Source: Pseudonocardia terrae (GTDB taxonomy: Bacteria; Actinomycetota; Actinomycetes; Mycobacteriales; Pseudonocardiaceae). Taken from it: a DNA stretch of 64,000 bases. The translations under genes were made by a program, and so were the position numbers. Below, piece by piece: positions 8,292 to 18,321 of the stretch. The notes beneath the pieces are model-generated. The model saw only the letters and a list, made by a program, of their open reading frames with translations. It ran no database searches and had not been told where the DNA came from. The first letter of the stretch is position 1; each line of letters begins with the position of its first letter. Location of the stretch: contig NZ_JAJTTE010000026.1 of assembly GCF_021343995.1 (NCBI RefSeq), positions 1-64,000 on the forward strand, read 5' to 3'.

Positions 8292-8690
8292 ATGCCAACG
8301 ACACGCGACAGCAATCTTCGATGGGCGTATGCACTGCTCGACTGGAACCGACAGCACCTGCGCGCCGAGTCCGAGCTCTCCGAGGCGCTGATCGCCGAGC
8401 GCTTCGCGCCGCGGTTCGCGGTCGAGGCCAATGGCCGGCGCTACGACGCCGATCATGCGAAGTATCTGGATTTCCTGGACGGCTTCAGGCACACCATTGC
8501 CGCCATCGACTACTGCGTGAGCCACGCGGTGGCCGACGAGGAATCGGTGGTGCTCGCAACGCGCGCCCGGCTTGCCAGACTCACGGGCACGGTCGACGAG
8601 TTCGACGCGATGCTGCTGCTGCGCTTCGATGCGCTCGGCAAGGTCGTCCTATGGCACGAGGTCTATTTGCCGGTGCGCGATGCGGGCTGA
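8292..8690 (+). CDS. NTF2/SnoaL-like fold protein (132 aa)
   Basis: The 132-residue product has the alternating helix and strand pattern of the NTF2-like superfamily. A long N-terminal helix (WAYALLDWNRQHLRAESELS) is followed by a central HTIAAIDYCVSHAVADEESV stretch and strands ending LLRFDALGKVVLWHEVYLPV, like the SnoaL ending G-KI-xxxxEvy. It runs opposite to the phage genes around it and is framed by a direct repeat, so it looks like a cargo gene dropped into, or trapped by, a duplication in the prophage remnant. No ribosome site is strong; the ATG at 8292 fits the domain start. The substrate is unknown. Confidence 0.65.
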   Translation: MPTTRDSNLRWAYALLDWNRQHLRAESELSEALIAERFAPRFAVEANGRRYDADHAKYLDFLDGFRHTIAAIDYCVSHAVADEESVVLATRARLARLTGTVDEFDAMLLLRFDALGKVVLWHEVYLPVRDAG

Positions 8691-8936
8691 GCCGCGCCGC
8701 GCGACGAGTAGTTCAGGCTGGGGATCACGTCTGCTTTCGCTCCGGCCGGGAGCATAGAACGTGTGCCCGTCCGGCTCAGTGCCGCCGCCGCGCTCGCGGC
8801 AGACGATCGGCAGTGGCCTCGTGTCCTCGTCGCTCGGCGCGGTCCACGTCACCAGCTGCTCGTCCCGCACCTGGTGGTACACCGACTCCCGCCAGCGCTC
8901 GTCGGGCGATGCGAGGTGATGGAGCCCCTCGCTCAT
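8649..8936 (-). CDS. Small prophage protein with a Cys/His-containing tail, end probably altered
   Basis: The ATG at 8936 overlaps the stop of the frame before it (ATGA), typical of phage gene packing. The protein starts MSEGLHHLASPDERWRESVY, continues HQVRDEQLVTWTAPSDEDTR, and has a VCRERGGGTEPDGHTF segment. The repeat copy at 8169-8285 shows the same segment as VCRECGGG, suggesting a lost Cys of a zinc-knuckle-like site. The last residues run over the plus-strand NTF2 gene and past the endolysin start site in another frame, so the original stop is lost. Function unknown. Confidence 0.45.
   Translation of the reverse strand: MSEGLHHLASPDERWRESVYHQVRDEQLVTWTAPSDEDTRPLPIVCRERGGGTEPDGHTFYAPGRSESRRDPQPELLVARRGSARIAHRQIDLVP
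8694..8816. repeat. Direct repeat copy 2 flanking the NTF2-like gene
   Basis: This is the partner of 8169-8285. Here the endolysin start (GTG, then IPSLNYSSRG) is cut off after about a dozen codons by the NTF2-like gene, whereas copy 1 leads into the amidase. The two copies differ at about one base in six. Confidence 0.7.
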
Positions 8937-9613
8937 AGCGGGCGCAGGTGCTGCGCGAGCTCGAGCGCCGTGGCGGGGTGTCCTCGGCGATGACCGCCTC
9001 CGGAGCCCTGCGGGTGACGCCCTCGCGCACGATGAAGCCGAGGATGAGGCCGACGACCAGCCCGGCAAAGGACCAGAGGGCGGCGTTGGATGTGCCGGAC
9101 CGTCGTCGGCCCGAGCGGCTTGCACTGGTGCGGGGTGCAGCGCTCGTCGCAGTCGTGCGGCGCGCTGACGCGGTGGTCGATTGTTCGCCGACCCGCGCCG
9201 CGGGTCCGACAGCGGAGGAGCTCGCCGTAGAAGGAGTCGAGCGTCTCCGCGTCGAGCTGGCCGACCCGCAGGTGCCCGAGCACGGGCGAGATGTGGTTGC
9301 GAACGTGAGTCCGGTACAGATCCAGCGTGGTGGGCGACCCGGAGAACTGGTCGAGGTAGCGCTCGAGGAGTTGGTCGACGGTCGCGCTGGTGCGGGGGTT
9401 GCGCTTGGCAGCGACCTCCGCCAACAGCCGGTTCTTCACGTCCTCGGCCTCGCGCCACGCCCTCGGCCCGGCGGGGACGGCCTCGCGCAGGTAATGGCGT
9501 CGGCCTGTGACGGGGTCGATCCCGGCATACACGGACACGCGCAGCGACCCGTTGGCGCGGGTCTCGATGGACCCGCGAGCGCGGCTGTCGCCAGCGCCGG
9601 AACGTCGCGGCAC
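8933..9613 (-). pseudogene. Truncated tyrosine-recombinase integrase fused to membrane-protein debris
   Basis: The first 160 or so residues are a good phage integrase N-terminus: an arm-binding-type region (GSLRVSVYAGIDPVTGRRHY) and then the SAM-like core-binding domain (SATVDQLLERYLDQFSGSPT, LYRTHVRNHISPVLGHLRVG). The sequence breaks at GPTTVRHI, just where the catalytic domain should begin, so all R-H-R-Y residues are absent. Beyond the break another frame encodes a membrane segment (WSFAGLVVGLILGFIVREG), and the present frame ends LELAQHLRPL overlapping the next start. The gene begins 90 bp from tRNA-Gly, the classic place for an integrase at its attachment site. It cannot recombine. Confidence 0.7.
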
Positions 9614-9705
9614 GGGAGCAGGATTAGGGAGGTTCGCACCCCGCGTGATCCCCCGCTGCTGCCCTGACCCCGATGTCCGGGACCGAAACCGCTGGTCAGA
9701 GGTGG

Positions 9706-9776
9706 AGCGGGCGACGGGAATCGAACCCGCGTAGCCAGTTTGGAAGACTGGGGCTCTACCATTGAGCTACGCCCGC
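9706..9776 (-). tRNA. tRNA-Gly (anticodon TCC)
   Basis: The reverse complement folds into a 71-nt cloverleaf. The acceptor is GCGGGCG paired with CGCCCGC, the D-arm is in AGCTCAATGGTAGAGC, the anticodon loop CTTCCAA gives TCC, the T-arm is GGGTTCGATTCCC, and a T discriminator is followed by an encoded CCA at 9703-9705. Its 3' end faces the integrase remnant, so it is the probable attachment site of the lost element. Confidence 0.93.
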
Positions 9777-9817
9777 GTGCCCCCGGATTCCTCCGCGGAC
9801 CCGGCCAGGATAGCCGA

Positions 9818-10060
9818 TCAGCGACCGGTCCCCGGAAGGCTCCCCACCGCATCGCGCCAGGCGTCCTCCACCTCGGGCGTCGAGAGGCCGAGTCGGCCCG
9901 GATGGCGAGGCAGCGGCCGGAGTGACCCGGCAGCGCGACGACCGGGGTCGGGCCCTGCACGCCGTGCGTGTGGACCACCCAGGCCGCCGCGACGTCGCTC
10001 GCGCGGTAGGCGAAGAATCGGGTCGCAGACGATCAACGGCGCCGACGTGTCGCGGTCGAC
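9818..10060 (-). pseudogene. Possible small gene with frameshifts
   Basis: Pieces with protein-like composition appear in different frames: TSAPLIVCDP, then FFAYRASDVAAAWVVHTHGV and ALPGHSGRCLAIRAD, then STPEVEDAWRDAVGSLPGTG ending at the stop 9818-9820. Joined, they would make about 85 residues. Either the gene is dead or there are sequence errors between the two tRNA genes. Unrecognised family. Confidence 0.3.
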
Positions 10061-10097
10061 CCATCGCCTCCGACGAGGTGTCCTAGACTCCTCCCGA

Positions 10098-10171
10098 CGG
10101 GGTGTGGCGCAGCTTGGTAGCGCACTCGCTTTGGGAGCGAGGGGCCGTGGGTTCAAATCCCGCCACCCCGA
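10098..10171 (+). tRNA. tRNA-Pro (anticodon TGG)
   Basis: A 74-nt cloverleaf: acceptor CGGGGTG paired with CACCCCG, D-arm in GGCGCAGCTTGGTAGCGC, anticodon stem CTCGC/GCGAG around a TTTGGGA loop giving TGG, and T-arm GTGGGTTCAAATCCCGC. The discriminator is A and the 3' CCA is not encoded. No element is inserted here. Confidence 0.95.
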
Positions 10172-10212
10172 CCCGGTCGGGCCGGGTGTGGTCGTCCGCC
10201 GCACCCGGCCGG

Positions 10213-12405
<2,193 letters not shown>

Positions 12406-12649
12406 GGAATTCCCTCGAGACGTGATCAGGGCGTGACCGCGACGGCGCGACCGGGTCCCGGCCCCGGGCACCGACCTCGGCACGTCCTCGGCATGGCTGC
12501 CAGCATGCGCCGGGCGGGTGCGGCGGACAAGTGTCCCGGGGCGGGGCCGCCGTTCGTCGGCCGGACCGGGCCGTCCGTGTCCGGTTCGGGCCCGCGGGAG
12601 GCCCGGTCCGCGGTTGCGGTCCGGTCCGTCCCGCCGCGAGCATCGGGGC

Positions 12650-13621
12650 GTGGTCGACGCGCGAGGGCTGGCACGCGAGCTGCTCGGCGACCCCGCGACG
12701 GGCTGGAGCATGGGGCCGCCGGGGGCGATCGCGGAGTTCGCGCGCGACCCGGACGAGGCGGGCGACGGCGACGCCGGCTCGGTCGTCACCGGTCGCGGCG
12801 GGATCCGGCTCGACCCGCCGCCGTCGGCCCTCCCGGTCGCCTACGAGACGCCCGCCGGGCCGGAGCTGCACTGGACCCAGGCGGTCGCCTTCTGTCTCCC
12901 GGAGGGTGAGGTCCGCCGCGCCGGGCGGACGACGGTCACGGAGCTCGGGCCCGACGCCGACGCCCTGCGCGCCGCCGACCGCGGGGCCGTGCTCGTCGAC
13001 CTGGGGCTGGGCACCCCGACCGTCGACGCCTGTGTCCGGACCGCGGACCCCGAGCTGCTGGCCCTGGTCGGCGCGCATGCCGGGCGGTCCCTGTTCGACG
13101 GCCCCCTCGCCGCGGAGCTGGTCGCTCGCAGCCCGCACCGGGTGTTCCTGACGGCCGTGGGCCGGGTCGAGGTCTACGCCCCGATCCCGGCTCCGGGCGG
13201 ACGGTCGCCGCTCGGCCCGCACACCCATCTGCTCCCGCACCTGATCGGCCGCGGGCCCGGACCGACCGTACCGCTCCCGGCCGGGCACGTGGCCGTCGCG
13301 CACGCCTATCCCGCGCATCCCGCGGCGGACCACCTCGGGCGGCCGCACCCCTTCGACGCGGACCGGCTCGCCGCGTTCGACGCCCTGCTCGACGAGGCCG
13401 GCGATCCCCTGCTGCGAGCGCTCAAGGAGTCCGTGCGGGACGCGGTACGGGCCGGGCGGGCGCCCGTCGAGCTCCCGCCCGATCCCGTGGGGCGGGCGGT
13501 CGTGGCCGTCACGCTGCGTCAGCTCGCCCGGACCGACGGACCCACACCGGCCGAGTGGCGGCCGTACCGCGACGTGCCCGCGGAGCTGCTCGATCCCGCG
13601 GGCGACCCGAACGCCGGGTGA
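12650..13621 (+). CDS. Conserved hypothetical protein (323 aa)
   Basis: The frame from GTG 12650 reads VVDARGLARELLGDPATGWS. It then has the phrase GPPGAIAEFARDPDEA and a middle part with GPHTHLLPHLIGRG, which carries paired His residues that could bind a metal. The C-terminus is helical (PVGRAVVAVTLRQLARTDGP). Proteins with this ATxWSxGxxGAIAEF start and HTHLLP core exist in rhizobia and actinobacteria as uncharacterised families, from memory. It is divergent from katG with about 245 bp between the two starts, which must hold both promoters. No enzymatic motif is certain. Confidence 0.75.
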   Translation: MVDARGLARELLGDPATGWSMGPPGAIAEFARDPDEAGDGDAGSVVTGRGGIRLDPPPSALPVAYETPAGPELHWTQAVAFCLPEGEVRRAGRTTVTELGPDADALRAADRGAVLVDLGLGTPTVDACVRTADPELLALVGAHAGRSLFDGPLAAELVARSPHRVFLTAVGRVEVYAPIPAPGGRSPLGPHTHLLPHLIGRGPGPTVPLPAGHVAVAHAYPAHPAADHLGRPHPFDADRLAAFDALLDEAGDPLLRALKESVRDAVRAGRAPVELPPDPVGRAVVAVTLRQLARTDGPTPAEWRPYRDVPAELLDPAGDPNAG

Positions 13622-13622
13622 G

Positions 13623-13778
13623 TCAGGCGGCCTCGCCGGCCCGGTCGTCCCAGAACCACTGGGCCGTCATCGGGCTCCGGCAGTCCGGGCAGCCGATGTC
13701 GAAGCCCTCGGACTCCTCGGCGGGCAGTTCGGCGTAGGAGCCGCAGTCGGCGCAGCTCCACCAGAGGGTGTCGCTCAT
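13623..13778 (-). CDS. Zinc-ribbon mini-protein (51 aa)
   Basis: The minus strand encodes 51 residues with two CxxC knuckles, CADCGSY and CPDCRSP, 20 residues apart: a classic small treble-clef or zinc-ribbon spacing. The sequence starts MSDTLWWSCADCGS and ends MTAQWFWDDRAGEAA. It lies tail-to-tail with the preceding gene (one base between stops). It may be a nucleic-acid or protein-binding zinc ribbon. It is too short for typical gene callers, but composition and the paired knuckles argue that it is real. Confidence 0.65.
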   Translation of the reverse strand: MSDTLWWSCADCGSYAELPAEESEGFDIGCPDCRSPMTAQWFWDDRAGEAA

Positions 13779-13913
13779 GGTGCCGAGGGTAATGACATCG
13801 ATGTGGTTCGCAAGCTCGGGTAGGTGTGTCGTGCCGTGGTGGAACTACGTATCGTTCCGCGGCCCCGCGGGTGCCACGCTGCGGTCCCGCATCGGACCGG
13901 GAGGAGCAGGGAC

Positions 13914-14273
13914 ATGGCCATGGACAAGCGGAGCCTGGACGAACCGGACGAGTCGCGCCGCCCGGACAAGACCGTGCTCGACGTCGTCACACTGCCGGGC
14001 GCGACCGTCGGCCGGATCCGGCTGCAGCCGGGTTGGCGCTGGTCGGAGTGCATCAAGCCGGTCGCGGGGACGGCGAGCTGCCAGACCTCGCACCTCGGCT
14101 ACGTGATCGCGGGACGCCTGCACCTGCGCGACGACGCCGGGGCCGAGCTCGACATCGGACCCGGCGACGCCTACCAGGTGTCGCCGGGGCACGACGCCTG
14201 GGTCGTGGGCGACGAGCCGTTCCAGGCGTTGGAGTTCGACAGCAAGACGGCCGAGACGTACGCCACGGGCTGA
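13914..14273 (+). CDS. Cupin-domain protein (119 aa)
   Basis: A single-domain cupin. Motif 1 is degenerate (GWRWSECIKPVAGTASCQTSHLGYVIAGRLHLRDD spans it, with an SE-K-H pattern rather than HxH). Motif 2 is around DIGPGDAYQVSPGHDAWVVG, with the metal-site-like His of GHDAWV. The ATG at 13914 follows GAGGAGCAGG, and an in-frame ATG two codons later is also possible. Small cupins of this kind may bind ligands or act as isomerases, and the substrate cannot be told here. A strong hairpin terminator follows directly. Confidence 0.8.
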   Translation: MAMDKRSLDEPDESRRPDKTVLDVVTLPGATVGRIRLQPGWRWSECIKPVAGTASCQTSHLGYVIAGRLHLRDDAGAELDIGPGDAYQVSPGHDAWVVGDEPFQALEFDSKTAETYATG

Positions 14274-14286
14274 CCGCCCTCCTGCT

Positions 14287-14318
14287 CCGGCCCGCCGTGG
14301 GAGCCCACGGCGGGCCGG
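14287..14318 (+). terminator. Hairpin terminator after the cupin gene
   Basis: A perfect 14-bp stem, ccggcccgccgtgg / ccacggcgggccgg, with a GAGC loop lies 13 bases after the stop. No T-run follows, as is usual in actinobacteria. Confidence 0.8.
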
Positions 14319-14621
14319 TCCGCACGCCCGCCGACCGCTCCCGGAACCCGGTTCTGTCCGGACCGGACGGTCCCGCACGCGGGTCGACGCCCACGTGACG
14401 CCGCGTAACGCGGCGGATGAACCAGCCGAGTCATCTCCCGGGGCGCGCCGCCGGTTCGATCTTCGGATCGGGCGCGGATGTGCACGCCGACCCCGCGGCC
14501 GGGAGAACCCCTCCCTCACCGGCCGCTGGTCCACGCCGGTGGTGCCCGCCGGCGTGGACCACCCGGTCACGAAGCCGTCGGAACCCGTCGCAACTCGCCG
14601 TCGGATCTCCCTCGGATCTTC
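14319..14621. other. Intergenic stretch, no gene seen
   Basis: About 300 bases lie between the cupin terminator and the end of the HAD gene. No protein-like frame or further hairpin is evident. Confidence 0.5.
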
Positions 14622-15401
14622 TCAGATCTCGTCCACGAGCTCGGCGATCGACCCGATCACGCGCGTCGGCCGGAACGGGTAGCGGTCGACGGCGTCGGCC
14701 CGCATGATCCCGGACAGGACGAGCACCGTCCGCATCCCCGCCTCCATGCCGGCCACGACGTCCGTGTCCATCCGGTCCCCGATCATGACCGTGGTCTCGG
14801 AGTGCGCCTCGAGCCGGTTGAGGGCCGCGCGCATCATCAGCGGGTTCGGCTTGCCCACGAAGTACGGGTCGACGCCCGTGGCCCGGGTGATCAGCGCGGC
14901 GACCGAGCCCGTGGCGGGCAGGATCCCCTCGTTCGACGGGCCGGTCGGGTCGGGGTTGGTCGCGACGAACCGGGCGCCGCGCTCGACGAGCCGGATCGCC
15001 GTCGTGACCGCCTCGAAGCTGTAGGTCCGCGTCTCCCCCAGCACGACGTAGTCCGGGTCCGACTCGGTGAGCACGTAGCCGATCTCGTGCAGCGCGGTCG
15101 TCAGGCCCGCCTCGCCGACGACGTAGGCCGAGCCGCCCGGCCGCTGGTTGTCCAGGAACGCGGCGGTGGCCGACGCGGAGGTCCAGATGGACTCGACCGG
15201 AATGTCGATCCCCGTGTTCCGCAGCCGGAACTGCAGGTCACGCGGGGTGTAGATGGAGTTGTTGGTGAGGACCAGGAACGGGGTGCCCGTCTCGCGGAGG
15301 CGGTTCACGAAGGCGTCCGCGCCCGGGATGATGCTCCCCTCATGGACGAGGACGCCGTCCATGTCGGTCATCCAGGCCTCGACGGGTTTGCTGTCCGACA
15401 C
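14622..15401 (-). CDS. HAD-superfamily class IIA phosphatase, NagD-like (259 aa)
   Basis: A Mg-dependent phosphatase with all four HAD motifs. The nucleophile and acid are in WMTDMDGVLVHEG. The motif II Asn/Thr is in FLVLTNNSIYTPRDLQFRL. The IIA cap covers the middle (TSASATAAFLDNQ, YVVLGETRTYSF, ATNPDPTGP). Motif III Lys is in YFVGKPNPLMMRAAL and motif IV Asp in TVMIGDRMDTDVVAGMEAG. This matches NagD / p-nitrophenylphosphatase-type enzymes that act on small phosphates. The start is GTG 15401; a TAGGCT about 10 bases upstream without a ribosome site suggests a leaderless mRNA. It faces away from the gene at 15491. Confidence 0.9.
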   Translation of the reverse strand: MSDSKPVEAWMTDMDGVLVHEGSIIPGADAFVNRLRETGTPFLVLTNNSIYTPRDLQFRLRNTGIDIPVESIWTSASATAAFLDNQRPGGSAYVVGEAGLTTALHEIGYVLTESDPDYVVLGETRTYSFEAVTTAIRLVERGARFVATNPDPTGPSNEGILPATGSVAALITRATGVDPYFVGKPNPLMMRAALNRLEAHSETTVMIGDRMDTDVVAGMEAGMRTVLVLSGIMRADAVDRYPFRPTRVIGSIAELVDEI

Positions 15402-15490
15402 GGCCGCGAGCCTAGACGGGCCGGGGCCCGGGAACGTTCGTGCCGGTCTGCCCGTTGTCGGTGTGCACAACCCCCCGACAAGGAGAACCC

Positions 15491-16267
15491 GTGGACCTCG
15501 TGACCATCGTCCTGCTGCTCGCCGTGGTGGCGGGCGTCGTCTGGCTGGTCCGCAACCGGAACGCCGGACAGGCGCGCGAGCTCGAGGACGCCAAGGCCGA
15601 CGCCCGCCGCTGGGTCGAGCGCCTCGGCGGCCAGGTGCTCAACCTCGTCGGGACCAACGAGGCGGCCAAGCAGGCCCTCGCCGACGCGTCCGAGCGGTAC
15701 AACGCGGCCGGCTCCCAGCTGGATCAGGCCCGCACGCCCGCCCAGGCCCGGGGCGTCACCGAGACCGCCTACGAGGGCCTCTACTACGTCCGCGCGGCAC
15801 GCACCGCGATGGACCTCGACCCCGGCCCCGAGCTGCCGCCGCTGCCCGGCCAGGCGCGTGCGGGGGCGGTGACCGAGGACCGCGAGGTCGACGTCGAGGG
15901 CCAGCAGTACAGCGCCTCGCCGAACCCCTCCGAGCGCAACGCGCACTACTACCCGGGCGGCAACGTCGCCGGGCGGCCGGTGCCCGCCGGCTGGTACAGC
16001 CAGCCGTGGTGGAAGCCGGCCCTGGTCGCGGGCGCCTGGGGCGTCGGCTCGGCCCTGCTGTTCAGCGCGATGTTCTCCGGCATGGCCGGCAGCGCCTACG
16101 CCGACGGCTACTCCGACGCCATGGCCGCGGACATGGCCGGTGGCGACGGCGGCGGAGACCTCGGGGGCGACCCCGGCGACATGGGCGGCGACATGGGCGG
16201 CGACATGGGCGGCGGCGACTTCGGGGACTTCGGCGGTTTCGACGGCGGCGGAGGTTTCGACTTCTGA
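15491..16267 (+). CDS. Membrane protein with Gly/Asp/Met-rich tail (258 aa)
   Basis: The protein starts with a hydrophobic segment (VTIVLLLAVVAGVVWLVRNR), then a helical soluble part (RRWVERLGGQVLNLVGTNEA, ASERYNAAGSQLDQARTP) and a second hydrophobic segment near residues 175-195 (VAGAWGVGSALLFSAMF). The last 50 residues are low complexity, built from GGDMGGD-like units and GGFDGGGGF. Such tails are seen in bacterial membrane proteins of unclear role. The GTG at 15491 has a perfect AAGGAG seven bases upstream. It is monocistronic, closed by the terminator at 16328. Confidence 0.8.
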   Translation: MDLVTIVLLLAVVAGVVWLVRNRNAGQARELEDAKADARRWVERLGGQVLNLVGTNEAAKQALADASERYNAAGSQLDQARTPAQARGVTETAYEGLYYVRAARTAMDLDPGPELPPLPGQARAGAVTEDREVDVEGQQYSASPNPSERNAHYYPGGNVAGRPVPAGWYSQPWWKPALVAGAWGVGSALLFSAMFSGMAGSAYADGYSDAMAADMAGGDGGGDLGGDPGDMGGDMGGDMGGGDFGDFGGFDGGGGFDF

Positions 16268-16327
16268 TCTTGCGGGTACCAGAACCTCAGTCAGACGTCC
16301 GGCCGGCTCGCCCGGCCCTCCCCCACT

Positions 16328-16366
16328 GACCGGCCCGGAGTGCTTCGTCCCGGGCCGGTCGTGCTT
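16328..16366 (+). terminator. Rho-independent-like terminator
   Basis: The stem gaccggcccgga / tcccgggccggtc (12 pairs with one bulged base) is followed by gtgctttt, a short T-run. It closes the transcript of 15491-16267. Confidence 0.8.
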
Positions 16367-16438
16367 TTCCGGGTCCTTCTGCCGTATCTCCCGTCCCGCC
16401 GGAACGGTCTCCTGCGTGTCGACGACAGGAGGTCACCC

Positions 16439-17482
16439 ATGGTCGCCCCGACGACGCCCGGTACGACGCCGACCACGACGAACGACGCCCCGGCGGTCGA
16501 CGCCGTCGCCCGCCTCGGCCGGCTCGCCGACGGCTATCTCGTCACCGCCGCGCTGCACGTCGCGGCCGAGCTCGGGGTGGCCGACGTGCTCGCCCGCGGC
16601 GCCTGCGACGCCGAGGGGCTGGCCGCGGAGGTCGGCGCCCGACCCGGGCCGCTGCGCCGGGTGCTGCGTCTACTGGTCGCAGAGGGCGTGCTCGTCGAGT
16701 TCCCGGACGGCACGTTCTCGCTGACGCCGAGCGGGCGGCTGCTGCGCTCGGACGTCCCCGGTTCGCTCCGCGGCTCGATCCGCGCCCGCGGCGGCGTCTA
16801 CGCGACGGCCGCTCCCGTGCTGGCCGACGCGGTGCGCGAGGGCGGCGTGGCCTTCGAGCGGGCCCGCGGTGAGCCCTTCTTCGAGCACCTCGCGCGGAAC
16901 CCCGCCGAGCTCGCCGCGTTCCAGGCCAGCATGGTGGACCGGTCGGCGCGGGAGGCGGCCAACGTCCTCGCCGTCTACGACTTCGGCCGGTTCCGCAGGC
17001 TGGTCGACGTCGGCGGCGGCACCGGGATCCTGCTCTCCGCGATCCTCACCGCGACGCCCGGGCTGTCGGGTGTGCTCGTCGACCGCGCCGAGGTGGTGGC
17101 CTCGGCTCGGGTGCCGGAGGGCACCGAGGTCGTCGCCGGCGACTTCTTCGCCGGGGTCCCGGCCGGCGGCGACGCCTACCTGCTCTCCTGGATCCTGCAC
17201 GACTGGGACGACGCCGACGCGCGCCGCATCCTGACCCGTTGCCGGGAGGCGATGGCGCCGGACGGGACGCTGCTGGTGGTCGACGCGGTGCTGCCGGAGC
17301 GGGCCGTGGACGGGCCCGCGGTCATCCGGCTCGACGTGACGATGCTGCTGCTCGCGACCGGGTGCGAGCGGACCGGGCTGGCGTTCGGGGAGCTGTTCGC
17401 CTCCGCCGGGTTCACCCTGCGCCGCATCATGCCGATGGCGTCGCCCATGGGGCTGGCCGTGCTGGAGGCGGTTCCCGCCTGA
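16439..17482 (+). CDS. SAM-dependent O-methyltransferase, COMT-like (347 aa)
   Basis: This is a class I methyltransferase of the plant-COMT / antibiotic O-methyltransferase family. A dimerisation winged-helix domain comes first (LADGYLVTAALHVAAELGVA, LRRVLRLLVAEGVLVE). The SAM-binding motif I is RLVDVGGGTGILLSAILT, and the catalytic region is LLSWILHDWDDADARRIL, with the conserved His-Asp of this family. The end GFTLRRIMPM is typical. The ATG at 16439 is preceded by AGGAGGT. The likely role is methylation of a phenolic or polyketide hydroxyl. No biosynthetic genes surround it, so the substrate is open. Confidence 0.88.
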   Translation: MVAPTTPGTTPTTTNDAPAVDAVARLGRLADGYLVTAALHVAAELGVADVLARGACDAEGLAAEVGARPGPLRRVLRLLVAEGVLVEFPDGTFSLTPSGRLLRSDVPGSLRGSIRARGGVYATAAPVLADAVREGGVAFERARGEPFFEHLARNPAELAAFQASMVDRSAREAANVLAVYDFGRFRRLVDVGGGTGILLSAILTATPGLSGVLVDRAEVVASARVPEGTEVVAGDFFAGVPAGGDAYLLSWILHDWDDADARRILTRCREAMAPDGTLLVVDAVLPERAVDGPAVIRLDVTMLLLATGCERTGLAFGELFASAGFTLRRIMPMASPMGLAVLEAVPA

Positions 17483-17511
17483 GTCATCTCGCCCGAGTCA
17501 TCCCGACCGAG

Positions 17512-18321
17512 TCATCCCGCCTGGCAGGTGGGGCACCAGAACAGGTTGCGGGCGGCGTGGGTGGAGGTGCGCACCTCGGTGCCGCAGACCAGGCAGGGCA
17601 TCCCGGCGCGGCGGTAGACGTAGACCTCGCCGCCGTGCCGGTCCTTCCGCGCGGCCTGCCCCTTGCGGCGCGGGTCGTGCTCGGGCCGCACGGTGTCGAT
17701 CCGGCCGCGGCGCACGCCGTCCCGCATCAGGGCGACGAGGTCCGGGGCCATCGCGTCCCAGGTGCCGCGGTCGAGCGCCCGCCCGGGGATCTGCGGGTCC
17801 AGCCCGTGCCGGAAGAGCAGCTCCGCGCGGTAGACGTTGCCGACGCCGGCGAGCACCTTCTGGTCCATCAGCAGCGTGGCCAACGGCGACGAGCTCCGCG
17901 AGATCCGCTCCCACACCCGCTCGGCGTCGAAGTCGCGGCGCAGCGGGTCGGGCCCCAGCCGGTCCCGGATCGCCTTCACCTCGGCGCGGGTCAGCAGCTC
18001 GCAGGCGGTGGGTCCGCGCAGGTCGGCGAAGTGCGTCTCGCCGACGTACCGCAGCCGCAGCTGGCCGCGCGGCTCGGGGGCGGGCAGCTCGCCGTCGTCG
18101 AACGTGCCGTACAGGCCGAGGTGCACGTGCACCACCAGGTCCGGGCCGAACCGGTGGAACAGGTGCTTGCCGTGCGCCTCGGCGCGGGTCAGCACCTGGC
18201 CGTCGAGCAGCGCGGCGGAGTCGGCGAACCGGCCCTGCGGGCTGCTCACCGCCATCGGTCGCCTCGCGAACAGCGCCTGGTGGCGCCGCGCCAGCCGGTG
18301 CAGCGTGTGCCCTTCGGGCAT
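17512..18321 (-). CDS. nei2: Endonuclease VIII-like DNA glycosylase/AP lyase Nei2 (269 aa)
   Basis: A base-excision-repair glycosylase removing oxidised bases. The mature N-terminus after Met is PEGHTLHRLA, with Pro as Schiff-base nucleophile and Glu next to it. The beta-lobe Lys is in HGKHLFHRFG. The H2TH domain includes LLMDQKVLAGVGNVYRAELL. The C-terminal zinc finger has four Cys (CLVCG ... WCPTCQ) around the DNA-binding Arg region. Length and motifs match Fpg/Nei-family Nei2 of actinobacteria. Its ATG shares one base with the rpiB stop (TGATG), so the two are translationally coupled. Confidence 0.93.
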   Translation of the reverse strand: MPEGHTLHRLARRHQALFARRPMAVSSPQGRFADSAALLDGQVLTRAEAHGKHLFHRFGPDLVVHVHLGLYGTFDDGELPAPEPRGQLRLRYVGETHFADLRGPTACELLTRAEVKAIRDRLGPDPLRRDFDAERVWERISRSSSPLATLLMDQKVLAGVGNVYRAELLFRHGLDPQIPGRALDRGTWDAMAPDLVALMRDGVRRGRIDTVRPEHDPRRKGQAARKDRHGGEVYVYRRAGMPCLVCGTEVRTSTHAARNLFWCPTCQAG

